Source of the DNA: Mesorhizobium erdmanii USDA 3471
GTDB lineage: Bacteria > Pseudomonadota > Alphaproteobacteria > Rhizobiales > Rhizobiaceae
DNA: 64,000 nucleotides
Reading direction: 5' to 3'
NCBI RefSeq assembly: GCF_000472705.1
Contig: NZ_AXAE01000017.1
Location: 141,164 to 205,163 of the forward strand
Below are positions 48,459 through 56,939 of the stretch, one piece after another. Made by a program: the position numbers and the translations under genes. Below the pieces are notes generated by a model, which made no database searches, was not told the DNA's origin, and saw only the letters and a program-made list of their open reading frames with translations. Numbering within the stretch: the stretch's first letter is position 1; each line of letters opens with the position of its first letter.

Positions 48459-49303
48459 CGCTTGAGGCCATCAATGAAGGCCTTCACCCGCTGCGGATCG
48501 ACCTGGTTCCACCAGACGCCGTCATGCTTCAAGGAACTGGCGACGATGACACCGTCGACAATGCCGAGAATGTCATTGGCGTTGTCAGGCGTGACACCGC
48601 TGCCGACCAGCGTCGGCAATCCGGCCGCTTCCTTGATCATCCTGATATAATCGAGGTCGGCGGCGTGGCCGGTGCGCTGGCCGGTGGCGATCACGGCGTC
48701 GGCGTCGAAGAACACCAGGTCCTTGACCTGTTCCTCGACCGGCCGATCGCCGACGATGGCATGGGCGCCATGCTTGACATGGGCATCGGCGAAGATACGG
48801 ATGCCATTGGCCCGGAGCCTGGACCGGAAGCGCATGGCGCGCGCCGCTTCGCCTTCGATGAAGCCTTCATTGGCGACATAGGCATTGGCCCATTGATTGA
48901 CACGCACGAAGGATGCACCGGCGGCGCTGGCAATAGAAAGGGCGGGAATGGACGCGTTGGCGAGCACGTTGATGCCGACCGGCCGGCCCAATTCCCTGCG
49001 TATGCGATCGGAGACGACCGACATGTAGGCGGAGGTTTCCGGGCCGATATCATCCGGTTTGGCGAACGGCACGTCGCCGTGGTTTTCAACGATCACGCCG
49101 TCGCAACCGCCATCGAGATAGGCTTTGGCGTCGTCGAGGCCGCGCTGGTAGATGGTCTCCACTGCCTCGCCATCGTAGCGCGGGGCGCCCGGCAGGGGGG
49201 CGAGGTGAACGACGCCTATCACCACCTTGCTTCTGCCGAAGATCGACCGCAGCGCGTCATCCGTGACCTGTTTGGAGCCGATGGCTTTGGGGGATTTTGT
49301 CAT
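48455..49303 (-). CDS. BtpA/SgcQ-family TIM barrel protein
   Basis: 282 residues. VVIGVVHLAPLPGAPRYDGE, DGVIVENHGDVPFAKP and VNVLANAS-like GINVLANASIPALSIASAAG mark the BtpA family. IVASSLKHDGVWWNQVD closes the barrel. BtpA is tied to photosystem I assembly in cyanobacteria, and SgcQ homologues occur in sugar gene clusters of other bacteria. A metabolic role with the neighbouring PfkB kinase is likelier here. Overlaps both neighbours by 4 bp. Confidence 0.82.
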   Translation of the reverse strand: MTKSPKAIGSKQVTDDALRSIFGRSKVVIGVVHLAPLPGAPRYDGEAVETIYQRGLDDAKAYLDGGCDGVIVENHGDVPFAKPDDIGPETSAYMSVVSDRIRRELGRPVGINVLANASIPALSIASAAGASFVRVNQWANAYVANEGFIEGEAARAMRFRSRLRANGIRIFADAHVKHGAHAIVGDRPVEEQVKDLVFFDADAVIATGQRTGHAADLDYIRMIKEAAGLPTLVGSGVTPDNANDILGIVDGVIVASSLKHDGVWWNQVDPQRVKAFIDGLKR

Positions 49304-50211
49304 GCGGTTTCCGCTTCCGTCGTTTCCATGAGCGTTTTCATCTCCCGCCTATCGGGGCAGGATTGGAGAGTGCCGGTGCGTCCCACCGAGATGGCCGCGG
49401 CGCGCACCGCGATCCGCGCCGCGCCGGCGAGGTCGATGCCGGCCGCGAGGCAGCCGGTCAGGCAGCCGCAAAAGACATCGCCGGCACCGCTGGTGTCTAT
49501 CACGGCCACCTTGGGCGCCGCGATCGATTCGATATGCCCTTCGCCATCGGCTACCAGGCAGCCCAGCGCGCCAAGCGTCACGATGGCGGCGCCAGCGCCT
49601 TGACGGATCAACGCGCGGGCGGCCTCTGCCGGCTCCGCGGCTTCGGTCAGAAGGGTTGCTTCGCCCAAATTGGCAATGGCAACGCTGACGTCGCTCAGAT
49701 CCGGCGCATATCCAACCGCGAGCGGGCTGGGATTGAAGATCGTCATGGCTCCCGCGCCGCGCGCCGTCCGCAGGCAAGCCGTCGTCACGGCGGGGTCCAG
49801 ATTGCCCTGCATCACTACGATGTCGCCGGGTTCGACCGACGACAGGAAATCGCTGTCCGCCAAGGGATCGAAGGCGGCGGCACAACTCGCGCTGGTGACG
49901 ATGAGGTTCTCGCCTCGAGCATCGACCATGACAGTCGACCGGTCGCTTGGCAGCGGCAGCGTCGTCAGATGGCCGACGTCGAGATCGCGGCTCAACTGCT
50001 CGCCGATCCAAGCTCCGGCGGCATCGTTGCCGATCGCCGCAAGGAAGCGGACATCGGCTCCGGAGCGGCCGGCGGCCACCGCCTGGTTCGCACCCTTGCC
50101 GCCAAGTCCGTCGGCATGTCCAGACGCGTTCAACGTTTCACCCGGCTGTGGAAACCGGTCCAGCCGAAACGTCGTATCGACGCAGACATTGCCGACGACA
50201 TGGACGCGCAT
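49300..50211 (-). CDS. PfkB-family carbohydrate kinase (ribokinase-like)
   Basis: 303 residues. PfkB signatures: GLGGKGANQAVAAGRSGADV near residue 35 and the catalytic DTSGAGDVFCGCLTG near 240. It phosphorylates a sugar or nucleoside with ATP. Within the array it would act on the compound imported by the ABC transporter at 52200-55049. The repeat at 50224-50321 separates it from the next gene upstream. Confidence 0.86.
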   Translation of the reverse strand: MRVHVVGNVCVDTTFRLDRFPQPGETLNASGHADGLGGKGANQAVAAGRSGADVRFLAAIGNDAAGAWIGEQLSRDLDVGHLTTLPLPSDRSTVMVDARGENLIVTSASCAAAFDPLADSDFLSSVEPGDIVVMQGNLDPAVTTACLRTARGAGAMTIFNPSPLAVGYAPDLSDVSVAIANLGEATLLTEAAEPAEAARALIRQGAGAAIVTLGALGCLVADGEGHIESIAAPKVAVIDTSGAGDVFCGCLTGCLAAGIDLAGAARIAVRAAAISVGRTGTLQSCPDRREMKTLMETTEAETA

Positions 50212-50223
50212 GGCTAATCCCTG

Positions 50224-50321
50224 GAGCCTGTTTTATCCCGATGAAATCGGGATAAGGCTCCATCTCTTGGTTCGAGCATGACCTTTTCCGAAAACCGGAA
50301 TCCACCTTTCGGAATCATGCT
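50224..50321. repeat. Double-hairpin intergenic palindromic repeat, copy 2
   Basis: First hairpin (50224-50260): GAGCC/GGCTC enclosing TTATCCCGAT/ATCGGGATAA. Second (50275-50321): AGCATGA/TCATGCT around TTCCGAAAACCGG and a TTTCGGA arm, clearly related to 11439-11486. The right end includes the stop codon of the gene at 50315-51085. Confidence 0.8.
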
Positions 50322-51085
50322 GTGGCCGTTGCCCAGCCGAGCATCTGTTCGAACAGTGTCTTGTATCCGTTCCAGGCGATGAAGCCCGACGGCAGCCAGT
50401 GCGGGCCGACATCCGAGGTCCAGGCGACGGTACGGCCCTTGCCGTATGATCCCGTCACCAGCAGCGGCAGCGAACGGTAGTCGGAGGAAACCGTTGCCAG
50501 AACTTCCGCACCGTCCTTGACCGTGACCTCGTTGAAACCGAGCAGGATCGGCCAGTCCTTGCCCAGACCCTTGAGGATAGGATGGCTCTGGGGGCCGACA
50601 ACGACCGGCGCATAGCCTTCGGGTACCTCGACGCGGTCGTCGACCGGCAGGCAGGCGACTGGCAGAACATCCTCGACCGGCGTCTTGTGATAGCGTGCGC
50701 CGCCATTGATGCCCTGAAAACTGTAATAGCCGCCGAACATCAGCAGGCCGCCGCCATTGCCGACATAGTCGCGCAGCAGGCGCAGCCGGTTCGGCGTCGG
50801 CTTGGAGTGGACCCAGGTGTCGGGGTGGAGCAGCAGCGTGTTGGCACCAATATCGGATAGCACGACCGCGTCATAGGCCGACAGCGCTTCCATGGTCTGC
50901 GGGAAGTTCCGCTGCGCCTCATGCGCCGGCATGAAGGTGACGTCGAACGGACCGTCCTTCAGCGCCGCCAGCAATTCATCGGCACCCGTGTGATAGGTCA
51001 CGGTCGGGAACTGGTCGAAGCCCTTGATATGGGTCGCGGTCGAGACCCAGGACTCGCCGGCGAGGAGAACCTTCTTTTTGGACAT
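50315..51085 (-). CDS. Glutamine amidotransferase-like (PF07090-type) protein
   Basis: 256 residues. KKVLLAGESWVSTATHIKGF, GGGLLMFGGYYSFQGINGGARYH (read in parts) and GRTVAWTSDVGPHWLPSGF fit the putative glutamine amidotransferase family related to ThuA and class I amidotransferases. No canonical nucleophilic Cys in a GxCxG elbow is evident, so glutaminase activity is doubtful. The last codons and stop lie in a palindromic repeat. It lies 30 bp downstream of the PTE-like gene. Confidence 0.75.
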   Translation of the reverse strand: MSKKKVLLAGESWVSTATHIKGFDQFPTVTYHTGADELLAALKDGPFDVTFMPAHEAQRNFPQTMEALSAYDAVVLSDIGANTLLLHPDTWVHSKPTPNRLRLLRDYVGNGGGLLMFGGYYSFQGINGGARYHKTPVEDVLPVACLPVDDRVEVPEGYAPVVVGPQSHPILKGLGKDWPILLGFNEVTVKDGAEVLATVSSDYRSLPLLVTGSYGKGRTVAWTSDVGPHWLPSGFIAWNGYKTLFEQMLGWATATA

Positions 51086-51115
51086 GCTTGCTCCTATGTC
51101 GATTTTGTCGTCGGC

Positions 51116-52198
51116 CTACGCCGCGAAAACGGTCTTTGGGTTGTCGATGAGCATACGGTCGATTGCCGTCTGGTCGACACCATGGCGTTTCAGCCTAGGC
51201 ACGAAGTGCTTGAGGATGAAGCCGTAGCCGAAGCCGCCGAAGCGGGTCAGCATGATCTTCAGGAAAACGTCCTGCGACAGCAGTATCCGGTCGACGAGCC
51301 CCAGGTCGATCAGCGAGCGGATCGCCTGCGCATTCTGCTCGTCGGACGGTGATTGGGCGTCCTGGTCCGCATAGTAGAAATCCATGCCGATCATGTCGTA
51401 TTCCAGGAAGGCGCCGCGCGTGGCCAGGCTTTTCTGGTAGGCGAGGTCGTTGTGGCTAGGGTTCATGTGGCAAAGCACCGTGTGCCTGAGATCGGCACCT
51501 TCCGCCTCCACCACGTCGAGCACCTCATGCGCCAGCCGCTCCCAGCCGGGCAGATGGATGGTCAGCGGCACGCCGGTGATTTTCGAAGCTCGGGCTGAAG
51601 CGCGCAGCGACTTGCGCTCTTCGTCGGTGAAATCCTTGCTGACGCCGACCTCGCCGATGATGCCTGCCATGATTTCGGGCTGCGTCGCCCCGCCGCCGAC
51701 ATCGTTGACCAGGAATTCGGTGACGTCGTCAACGTCCATCGCCTTCAGCCAGTCGGGATGGGTGTGCTGTAGGTAGAAGCCGGTGCCCATTACAATGCGT
51801 AACCCGGAGGCGCGGCCGATGCGTGCCAGCTTCACCGGGTCGCGGCCTATGCCGATATTGGTCGCATCAACCACGGTATGGCCGCCGAGCGCGCGGTACT
51901 TCGCCAGTTCCGAAAGCGCCAAGTCGCTGTCGTCGAGCGAGACGTTGTCGCGGTTCATGTAGGGGTTCATCCGCAGTTCGCCGATGATGTCCATGCTGAC
52001 CGGCTGCTCGGCGATCTTCTTCTCGTCGGGGTGGCAGGGACATTTCCAGGATGTCGCGCCGTCGAGCAGGATGTGTTCATGCATTAGCGTGACGCCCATA
52101 TCCGCGATCGCCACCGGGCCGGTGACTGTCATCATGGTGCCGGAACGGACGCCGATCGGCGCCCGCTCCCTAGGCTTGTCGTCGAACAGATGATCCAT
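51116..52198 (-). CDS. Phosphotriesterase-family metal hydrolase, Glu-bridged type
   Basis: 360 residues from the ATG at 52198. The binuclear metal site is visible as HEHILLDG (His-x-His), a bridging position in GIIGEVGVSKDF, His in TIHLPG, His in VLCHMNPSH and Asp in ILLSQDVF. Phosphotriesterases and lactonases carry a carboxylated Lys at the bridge. Here it is Glu, as in the E. coli PHP group. Members of this superfamily include sugar lactonases. A lactonase or related hydrolase acting on the transported sugar is plausible. Begins one base after the permease stop. Confidence 0.8.
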   Translation of the reverse strand: MDHLFDDKPRERAPIGVRSGTMMTVTGPVAIADMGVTLMHEHILLDGATSWKCPCHPDEKKIAEQPVSMDIIGELRMNPYMNRDNVSLDDSDLALSELAKYRALGGHTVVDATNIGIGRDPVKLARIGRASGLRIVMGTGFYLQHTHPDWLKAMDVDDVTEFLVNDVGGGATQPEIMAGIIGEVGVSKDFTDEERKSLRASARASKITGVPLTIHLPGWERLAHEVLDVVEAEGADLRHTVLCHMNPSHNDLAYQKSLATRGAFLEYDMIGMDFYYADQDAQSPSDEQNAQAIRSLIDLGLVDRILLSQDVFLKIMLTRFGGFGYGFILKHFVPRLKRHGVDQTAIDRMLIDNPKTVFAA

Positions 52199-52199
52199 G

Positions 52200-53219
52200 T
52201 CAGCGGCTCCGCACCGCGCCCTTGAACAGGCGGAAATTGAGCCAGATGGCAATGAGGATGATCGTGCCAGTAACGATCGGGGTGAGGAATGGCGACATAT
52301 GCGCCAGGATCAGCCCGTTGCCGATGACCGCGACGGTCAGCGCGCCAAGAACAGTGCCGATGATCGTGCCGCGCCCGCCAAACAGGCTGGTGCCGCCAAG
52401 CACGACCGCGGCGATTACATCGAGTTCGAAGCCCTGGCCGGAGTTCGACGAGCCGGAACCGAGCCGTGCCGCCAGAATGATGCCGGCCGACGCTGCCGCC
52501 ATGCCCGACAGGATGTAGACGAACAGCGTCATGAAGCGCGTATCGACACCGGCGCGGCGCACAGCCTCGGTATTGGCGCCGATGCCGGTCACGTAGCGCC
52601 CGAACGGCGTCTGGTTGAAGGCGAGATAGGCGACCATCAGCACGGCAAGCGCCAGCAGCGCCGGCACAGGCACGCCGAGGAACCAAGCCCGGCCGATGCT
52701 GACGAACAGGCTCGTCGGCTCGACCGGGATCGAATAGCCGCCGGTGATCAGCAGCGCCACACCGCGGATGACGGACAGACCGGCAAGCGTGACGATGAAA
52801 GCCGGAATGCGCTCATAGGCGATGAAGAACCCCTGCAAGGCGCCGATTGCGGCGCCCAGCGCCAGCATGGCAACGACGACCAGCGGCCAGGGCAGGCCGG
52901 CCTGCAGCAGGACGGCCGAGAGCGTCGCGGCGAGCGCCAGCACGGAGCCGACCGACAGATCGATGCCGCCAGTGGTGATGACGAAGGTCATGGCCGCCGC
53001 CACGATCAGCAGCGGCGCCGACTGGCGAACGATGTTCAGCAGGTTGGGGGTGGTCAGGAAGGAGCCGGTGATCAGCGAGAAGACCGCGCAGACGGCAACG
53101 AAGAACAGCGCGATCGAGACGACGCTGCCATTGGCGAGCGCCACGTCCTTCCAACTTTTCTTGCGGACGCGGCTGGACGGCGGAGCCGCCATATCGGCTG
53201 ACGAAGAGGTGGCATTCAT
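52200..53219 (-). CDS. ABC transporter permease (RbsC/FrcC type)
   Basis: 339 residues with about ten hydrophobic segments. TTGGIDLSVGSVLALAATLS and LGGTSLFGGRGTIIGTVLGAL are the family marks. Its start overlaps the ATPase stop by 4 bp. It carries a sugar-like compound with the binding protein encoded upstream. Confidence 0.88.
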   Translation of the reverse strand: MNATSSSADMAAPPSSRVRKKSWKDVALANGSVVSIALFFVAVCAVFSLITGSFLTTPNLLNIVRQSAPLLIVAAAMTFVITTGGIDLSVGSVLALAATLSAVLLQAGLPWPLVVVAMLALGAAIGALQGFFIAYERIPAFIVTLAGLSVIRGVALLITGGYSIPVEPTSLFVSIGRAWFLGVPVPALLALAVLMVAYLAFNQTPFGRYVTGIGANTEAVRRAGVDTRFMTLFVYILSGMAAASAGIILAARLGSGSSNSGQGFELDVIAAVVLGGTSLFGGRGTIIGTVLGALTVAVIGNGLILAHMSPFLTPIVTGTIILIAIWLNFRLFKGAVRSR

Positions 53220-54016
53220 GGCTGTACCGCCTCATCACGGCTCGCGCGCGCCGAGCGCGCGTTGAATTTCCGGCCGACGATCAGGTTGACGACCTCCTCG
53301 ATGCTGGTCTCGCCGATCCTGCGTTCGGCGACGTTGCGCCCCTCATACATGACCTGGATTCGGTCGCAGACCAGGAACAGATCCTGCAGCCGATGGGTGA
53401 TCAGGATGACGCTGACGCCGCGGGCGCTGACGGTGCGGATAAGCTCCAGCACCGCCTCGACTTCCGCCACGGCAAGCGCCGCGGTCGGTTCGTCCATGAT
53501 CAGCACCGACGGATCGAAGGAGGCTGCGCGGCCAATGGCGATCGACTGGCGCTGTCCGCCGGACAGGTTTTCGACCTTGAGCCTGGTGTCGGCGATGACG
53601 ATGCCGAGCCGGTCGAGCATGGCGCGCGTCTCGTCATGCATGCGCCTGTTGTCGAGAAAGGGGACGCCGAGAACGCTGCGGCGCGGTTCGCGGCCGAGGA
53701 AGAGATTGCCCGCCACATCAACCGTGTCGCAGAGCGACAGGTCCTGGTAGACCATCTCCACCCGCGCGGCGCGGGCATCCGCCGGCGATGAGAAGGAGAC
53801 GGCCTTGCCGTCGATCTCGATGGTGCCGGAATCTGAAATGACGGCGCCGGACAGGACCTTGCTCAGGGTCGATTTGCCGGCGCCATTGTCGCCGACCAGC
53901 CCGAGCACTTCGCCGGGCTTCAGGTGCAGCGCAACCTCGTCAAGCGTCTGGATCGGGCCGTATCGTTTGGAAATACCGGTCATCCTGACGCGGTAGGTCT
54001 CGCCATCGCTCATCAT
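53216..54016 (-). CDS. ABC transporter ATPase, single-domain FrcA type
   Basis: 266 residues (two adjacent ATGs, 54016 and 54013). Walker [10 protein letters not shown], signature LSGGQRQSIAIGRA and Walker B LIMDEPTAA are complete. A single ABC domain, as in the transporter at 23-26 kb, not the double RbsA form. Confidence 0.89.
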   Translation of the reverse strand: MMSDGETYRVRMTGISKRYGPIQTLDEVALHLKPGEVLGLVGDNGAGKSTLSKVLSGAVISDSGTIEIDGKAVSFSSPADARAARVEMVYQDLSLCDTVDVAGNLFLGREPRRSVLGVPFLDNRRMHDETRAMLDRLGIVIADTRLKVENLSGGQRQSIAIGRAASFDPSVLIMDEPTAALAVAEVEAVLELIRTVSARGVSVILITHRLQDLFLVCDRIQVMYEGRNVAERRIGETSIEEVVNLIVGRKFNARSARASRDEAVQP

Positions 54017-54107
54017 GGTTCCAGTCTCAAAGCGGCATGTTCATTCGGTTGCCGGGCTACGCAAGCGACCATCAGGTCGTTGCGCGGCCCGGCCGTCTGG
54101 GAGGATA

Positions 54108-55049
54108 TTACTTGAACATGTCCTTGAACTGGCCGACATTTTCCTTGGTCACGATGGTGACCGGAACATTGATGACCGGATCGATCTTCTCGCCCTTCTT
54201 GAGCTTGCCGAAGGCCTCGACGGCAGCCTTGCCTTCACCCGCCGGATCCTGCTGGACGACGGCGATGACCCAGCCCTCTTCGAGGCCCTGCACGGCCGAC
54301 TTGGTCAGATCCCAGCCGAAAACCTTGACGTCGCCGGTGCGGCCCTGGCTGGTGACGGCGGAGACTGCGCCGAGCAGCGCCGGTTCGCCGGTCGCATAGA
54401 GCGTCGTCATGTCGGCATTGGCCGTCATCAGGTTTTCGGAGGCCGACAACGCCACGTCCTGCACGTTCTGGCCATCGACCGTGTCGAGGAAAGTGACCTT
54501 CTGGCCGCTGTCGGTGACGGCCTTCTTGAAGCCATCGAGCCGCTGGTTCTGGATGAACGAGTTGAGCGCGCCGACGACGCCGATCTTGGCGGTGCCGTTC
54601 AGCTTGGTCTTGACGTAGTCGGCGTAGAACTTGCCGATATCCTCGCCGGCCTTGGTGTTATCGACGCCAACGAAGGCGACGTTGTCGCCATTCGGGATCT
54701 GCGCGTCGATGGCGATGACCGGGATGCCGGCCGCCTTGGCCGCGGTGATCGCCGGCTTCACACCGTTGACATCGATGGCCACGAGAATGATGCCGTCGAC
54801 CTTCTGAGTGATGTAGTTCTCGATCGCGTCGTTCTGCGCGCTCGGCACGTTGTTGGCGTTGAAGATGACGAGGTCGACGCCGGCAGCCTTTGCCGCGGCC
54901 GTCGCGCCGTCATTGATCTGGTTGAAGAACAGAGCCTGCTGGTTGATGGTGACGAGCGCATAGGTCTCGGCCATGGCGGAGGCAGAGCCGAGGGCGAGGG
55001 TCATAGCGATGGCTGCCGCGCAGCCTGAAAGGATCTTGGTAAGACGCAT
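54108..55049 (-). CDS. Periplasmic sugar-binding protein (RbsB type)
   Basis: 313 residues from the ATG at 55049, preceded by AAGGGGAA. Sec signal ends near SASAMAE. Type I binding-protein motifs: VDGIILVAIDVNGVKPAITAAKAAGIPVIAID, VAFVGVDNTKAGEDIG in two parts, and VVQQDPAGEGKAAVEA. Ligand unknown. First gene of the transport operon. A 39-bp dyad lies 68-106 bp upstream. Confidence 0.88.
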   Translation of the reverse strand: MRLTKILSGCAAAIAMTLALGSASAMAETYALVTINQQALFFNQINDGATAAAKAAGVDLVIFNANNVPSAQNDAIENYITQKVDGIILVAIDVNGVKPAITAAKAAGIPVIAIDAQIPNGDNVAFVGVDNTKAGEDIGKFYADYVKTKLNGTAKIGVVGALNSFIQNQRLDGFKKAVTDSGQKVTFLDTVDGQNVQDVALSASENLMTANADMTTLYATGEPALLGAVSAVTSQGRTGDVKVFGWDLTKSAVQGLEEGWVIAVVQQDPAGEGKAAVEAFGKLKKGEKIDPVINVPVTIVTKENVGQFKDMFK

Positions 55050-55116
55050 TCCGGTTCCCCTTGGTTTTGCGAAAAGGCCCTTGATCGGGCTCACCTGGCG
55101 CTGAGCGCACAGGCAT

Positions 55117-55155
55117 AATTCAAGATACTTGATTGATTGTCAAGTGACTTGAATT
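55117..55155. promoter_or_regulatory. 39-bp nested dyad, candidate operator of the ABC operon
   Basis: Outer arms AATTCAAG/CTTGAATT and inner arms ACTTGA/TCAAGT surround a 7-bp centre, with only the AT/GA pair mismatched. The unit TCAAG/CTTGA thus occurs four times. It lies 68 bp upstream of the binding-protein start in an AT-rich stretch after the XRE gene. No T-run fits a terminator on either strand. Confidence 0.6.
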
Positions 55156-55189
55156 AGCATTGGCGAAAGGAGCGCGAAGCCGCGTCGGA

Positions 55190-55807
55190 TCAGAACGTCG
55201 CCGGCGTGTTTACCCAGAAAATGCTGGCGCGTTCATCGCCGACATTGCGGTACCAGTGCGGTAGTTCAGAATTGAAAACGAAGGAATCGCCAGTCGTCAG
55301 GCGAAACGTCTTGTCCCCGACCATCAGTTCGATGGCACCCTCCAGGAGATAGCCGACTTCCTCGCCAGCATGCTGGATCGGGCCGGCGCTTTCGCCACCC
55401 GCCTCGATATGGTGGATGTTGCACTGTAGGAGATGGCCGGGCGAATAGGGAATGACGCGCTCGAGCGAAATGCCTTCGCCGCGCCGCAGCGGATCGAGCG
55501 CGATCAACGGCCGCGCTCCCGCGCGGAAGACGATGCCTTCCTCGCCGTCGGCCTCCTCAAACATCCAGCCGATATTTGTGCCGAGCACCTCGACAAGCCG
55601 GTGGAGCATCGGAAGCGAGGGCGAGACCTTGCCGTTCTCGACCTTGGAAAGCAGGCTCTCGGAGCAGTTGGCGGCATCCGCGAGCGCCTTCAAGGTCAGG
55701 CCGCGTGTCTGCCGGGAAAGCTTCAACCGCGTGCCCAGCCGCAAGAGGCTGGTGGCAGTCGAGCGTTCGTCGCTGCCTTTGCTGGTGTGGGTATCGATCT
55801 TGTTCAT
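55190..55807 (-). CDS. XRE-family regulator with C-terminal cupin
   Basis: 205 residues from the ATG at 55807. Helix-turn-helix at about 30-85 (LSRQTRGLTLKALADAANCS, ESLLSKVENGKVSPSL). The cupin at about 125-200 (HAGEEVGYLLEGAIELMVGD, GDSFVFNSELPHWYRNVG) binds a small effector. Regulators of this build control amino acid, polyamine or taurine-type catabolism. It lies between the DDAH-like gene and the sugar transporter and has dyads on both sides. Confidence 0.87.
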   Translation of the reverse strand: MNKIDTHTSKGSDERSTATSLLRLGTRLKLSRQTRGLTLKALADAANCSESLLSKVENGKVSPSLPMLHRLVEVLGTNIGWMFEEADGEEGIVFRAGARPLIALDPLRRGEGISLERVIPYSPGHLLQCNIHHIEAGGESAGPIQHAGEEVGYLLEGAIELMVGDKTFRLTTGDSFVFNSELPHWYRNVGDERASIFWVNTPATF

Positions 55808-55860
55808 TGGGACGCGCGAACATCTCCGCTGGTTCGCCTGACTCGTAAAACCGATCCCGG

Positions 55861-55893
55861 GCGTTGTCCATCCTGATGGAAATTGGACAACGC
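55861..55893. promoter_or_regulatory. 33-bp dyad upstream of the XRE-cupin gene
   Basis: GCGTTGTCCA and TGGACAACGC are perfect 10-bp inverted arms around a 13-bp centre, 54 bp before the XRE start. The centre includes a smaller CCAT/ATGG dyad. Position fits an operator for autoregulation. A terminator for the DDAH-like gene is less likely, since no T-run follows. Confidence 0.55.
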
Positions 55894-55966
55894 GTCGGGC
55901 CAATCTCACGAACCCATCCAGCGCGGGTGTCGTGCCTGCCGTTCAATAGTGGCGGAAGCGGCTCCC

Positions 55967-56899
55967 CTATGCCGCTTCGCGCTTCAGCGCCTGCGCCATG
56001 CAGTGAATGCCGCCGCCGGTCTTGGAGATCTCGCTCATGTCGATGGCCGCGACCTCGAAGCCGCGCGCCTTGAGCTGGCCGATCAGCGTCTGGCTCGACG
56101 TTGGCGCGATGACCCTGTCCTTGCCGAGCGACATGAAGTTGCAGCCGAGCGCCATCGTGTCCTGGAACGGAACATCGATGATCTCGTGGCCCTTGCCCTT
56201 CAGCCAGTCGACGATGCCGGGGTCGGTACAAGCGAGGCACACCGCGGTAAGCTTTTCGGCGATCGGCACGACCATCAGGTCGATATGCACGTAATACTCG
56301 TCGATGAAGGCGATGCGGGTTTCCCAGCCCTCTTTCTCGAACCATGACTGCACCTGGCGGGCGCCTTCCTCCTGCGTACGGGCGCCGCCGCAGCCGATCA
56401 GAACGACGCCGTCCTCGATGACGTTGAAGTCGCCGCCCTCGAATGTGCCTGCGGTGACCATGTCGTAGATCGGGATGCCGAGCTTTTCATAGGTGCGGAT
56501 CGCCGCGTAGTTCTCGCCGCGCCGCCACCAGTTGGCCATGGCGGTGATGAAGGCGCCATACGGCGTCATCACGCTGGAATCACGGGAATAGACCTGCATC
56601 GGCAGTTCCGGCGTCGGCTCGTGCCAGTGGATGTTGACGCCGAAATGCTCGTAGGCGGCGACAAGGTCCTTGTGCTGCGCCTGCGCGATCTGGACGTTGC
56701 AGGGCGCCTCGCGCAGATGTTTTCGCGACAGCGAACTGGTGGACAGATGGCGCAGGAAGTTCGGCGATCCGAGCAGCACGTCGGTCAGCACGTCGGTCTC
56801 GTTGGCGAAACCCCAATATGTCAGCGGCTTGGTGCCGCCGTTGGGATTGCGGCGCTGCAGCGAAAACGGCTCGGCGACGATGCGATCATGAACGGTCAT
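55967..56899 (-). CDS. Arginine deiminase / DDAH-fold amidinohydrolase
   Basis: 310 residues. The guanidino-group-modifying catalytic set is present: YSRDSSVMTPYG, AGTFEGGDFNVIEDG, the His in EYYVHIDLMVVP, and the nucleophilic Cys in GGGIHCMAQAL. Such enzymes hydrolyse arginine or methylarginines, or act as amidinotransferases. Lacking the long arginine deiminase insert, it is closest to DDAH or similar. Located 40 bp downstream of the M20 amidohydrolase gene. Confidence 0.83.
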   Translation of the reverse strand: MTVHDRIVAEPFSLQRRNPNGGTKPLTYWGFANETDVLTDVLLGSPNFLRHLSTSSLSRKHLREAPCNVQIAQAQHKDLVAAYEHFGVNIHWHEPTPELPMQVYSRDSSVMTPYGAFITAMANWWRRGENYAAIRTYEKLGIPIYDMVTAGTFEGGDFNVIEDGVVLIGCGGARTQEEGARQVQSWFEKEGWETRIAFIDEYYVHIDLMVVPIAEKLTAVCLACTDPGIVDWLKGKGHEIIDVPFQDTMALGCNFMSLGKDRVIAPTSSQTLIGQLKARGFEVAAIDMSEISKTGGGIHCMAQALKREAA

Positions 56900-56939
56900 G
56901 CGGTTCTCCTCGTGGGCTTGTTCTCAAGGGTTGGTCGGG

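Noticed and set aside
55117..55155. Terminator after the XRE-cupin gene
   Set aside because: The arms are AT-rich, the centre is not a compact loop, and no T-run follows on either strand.
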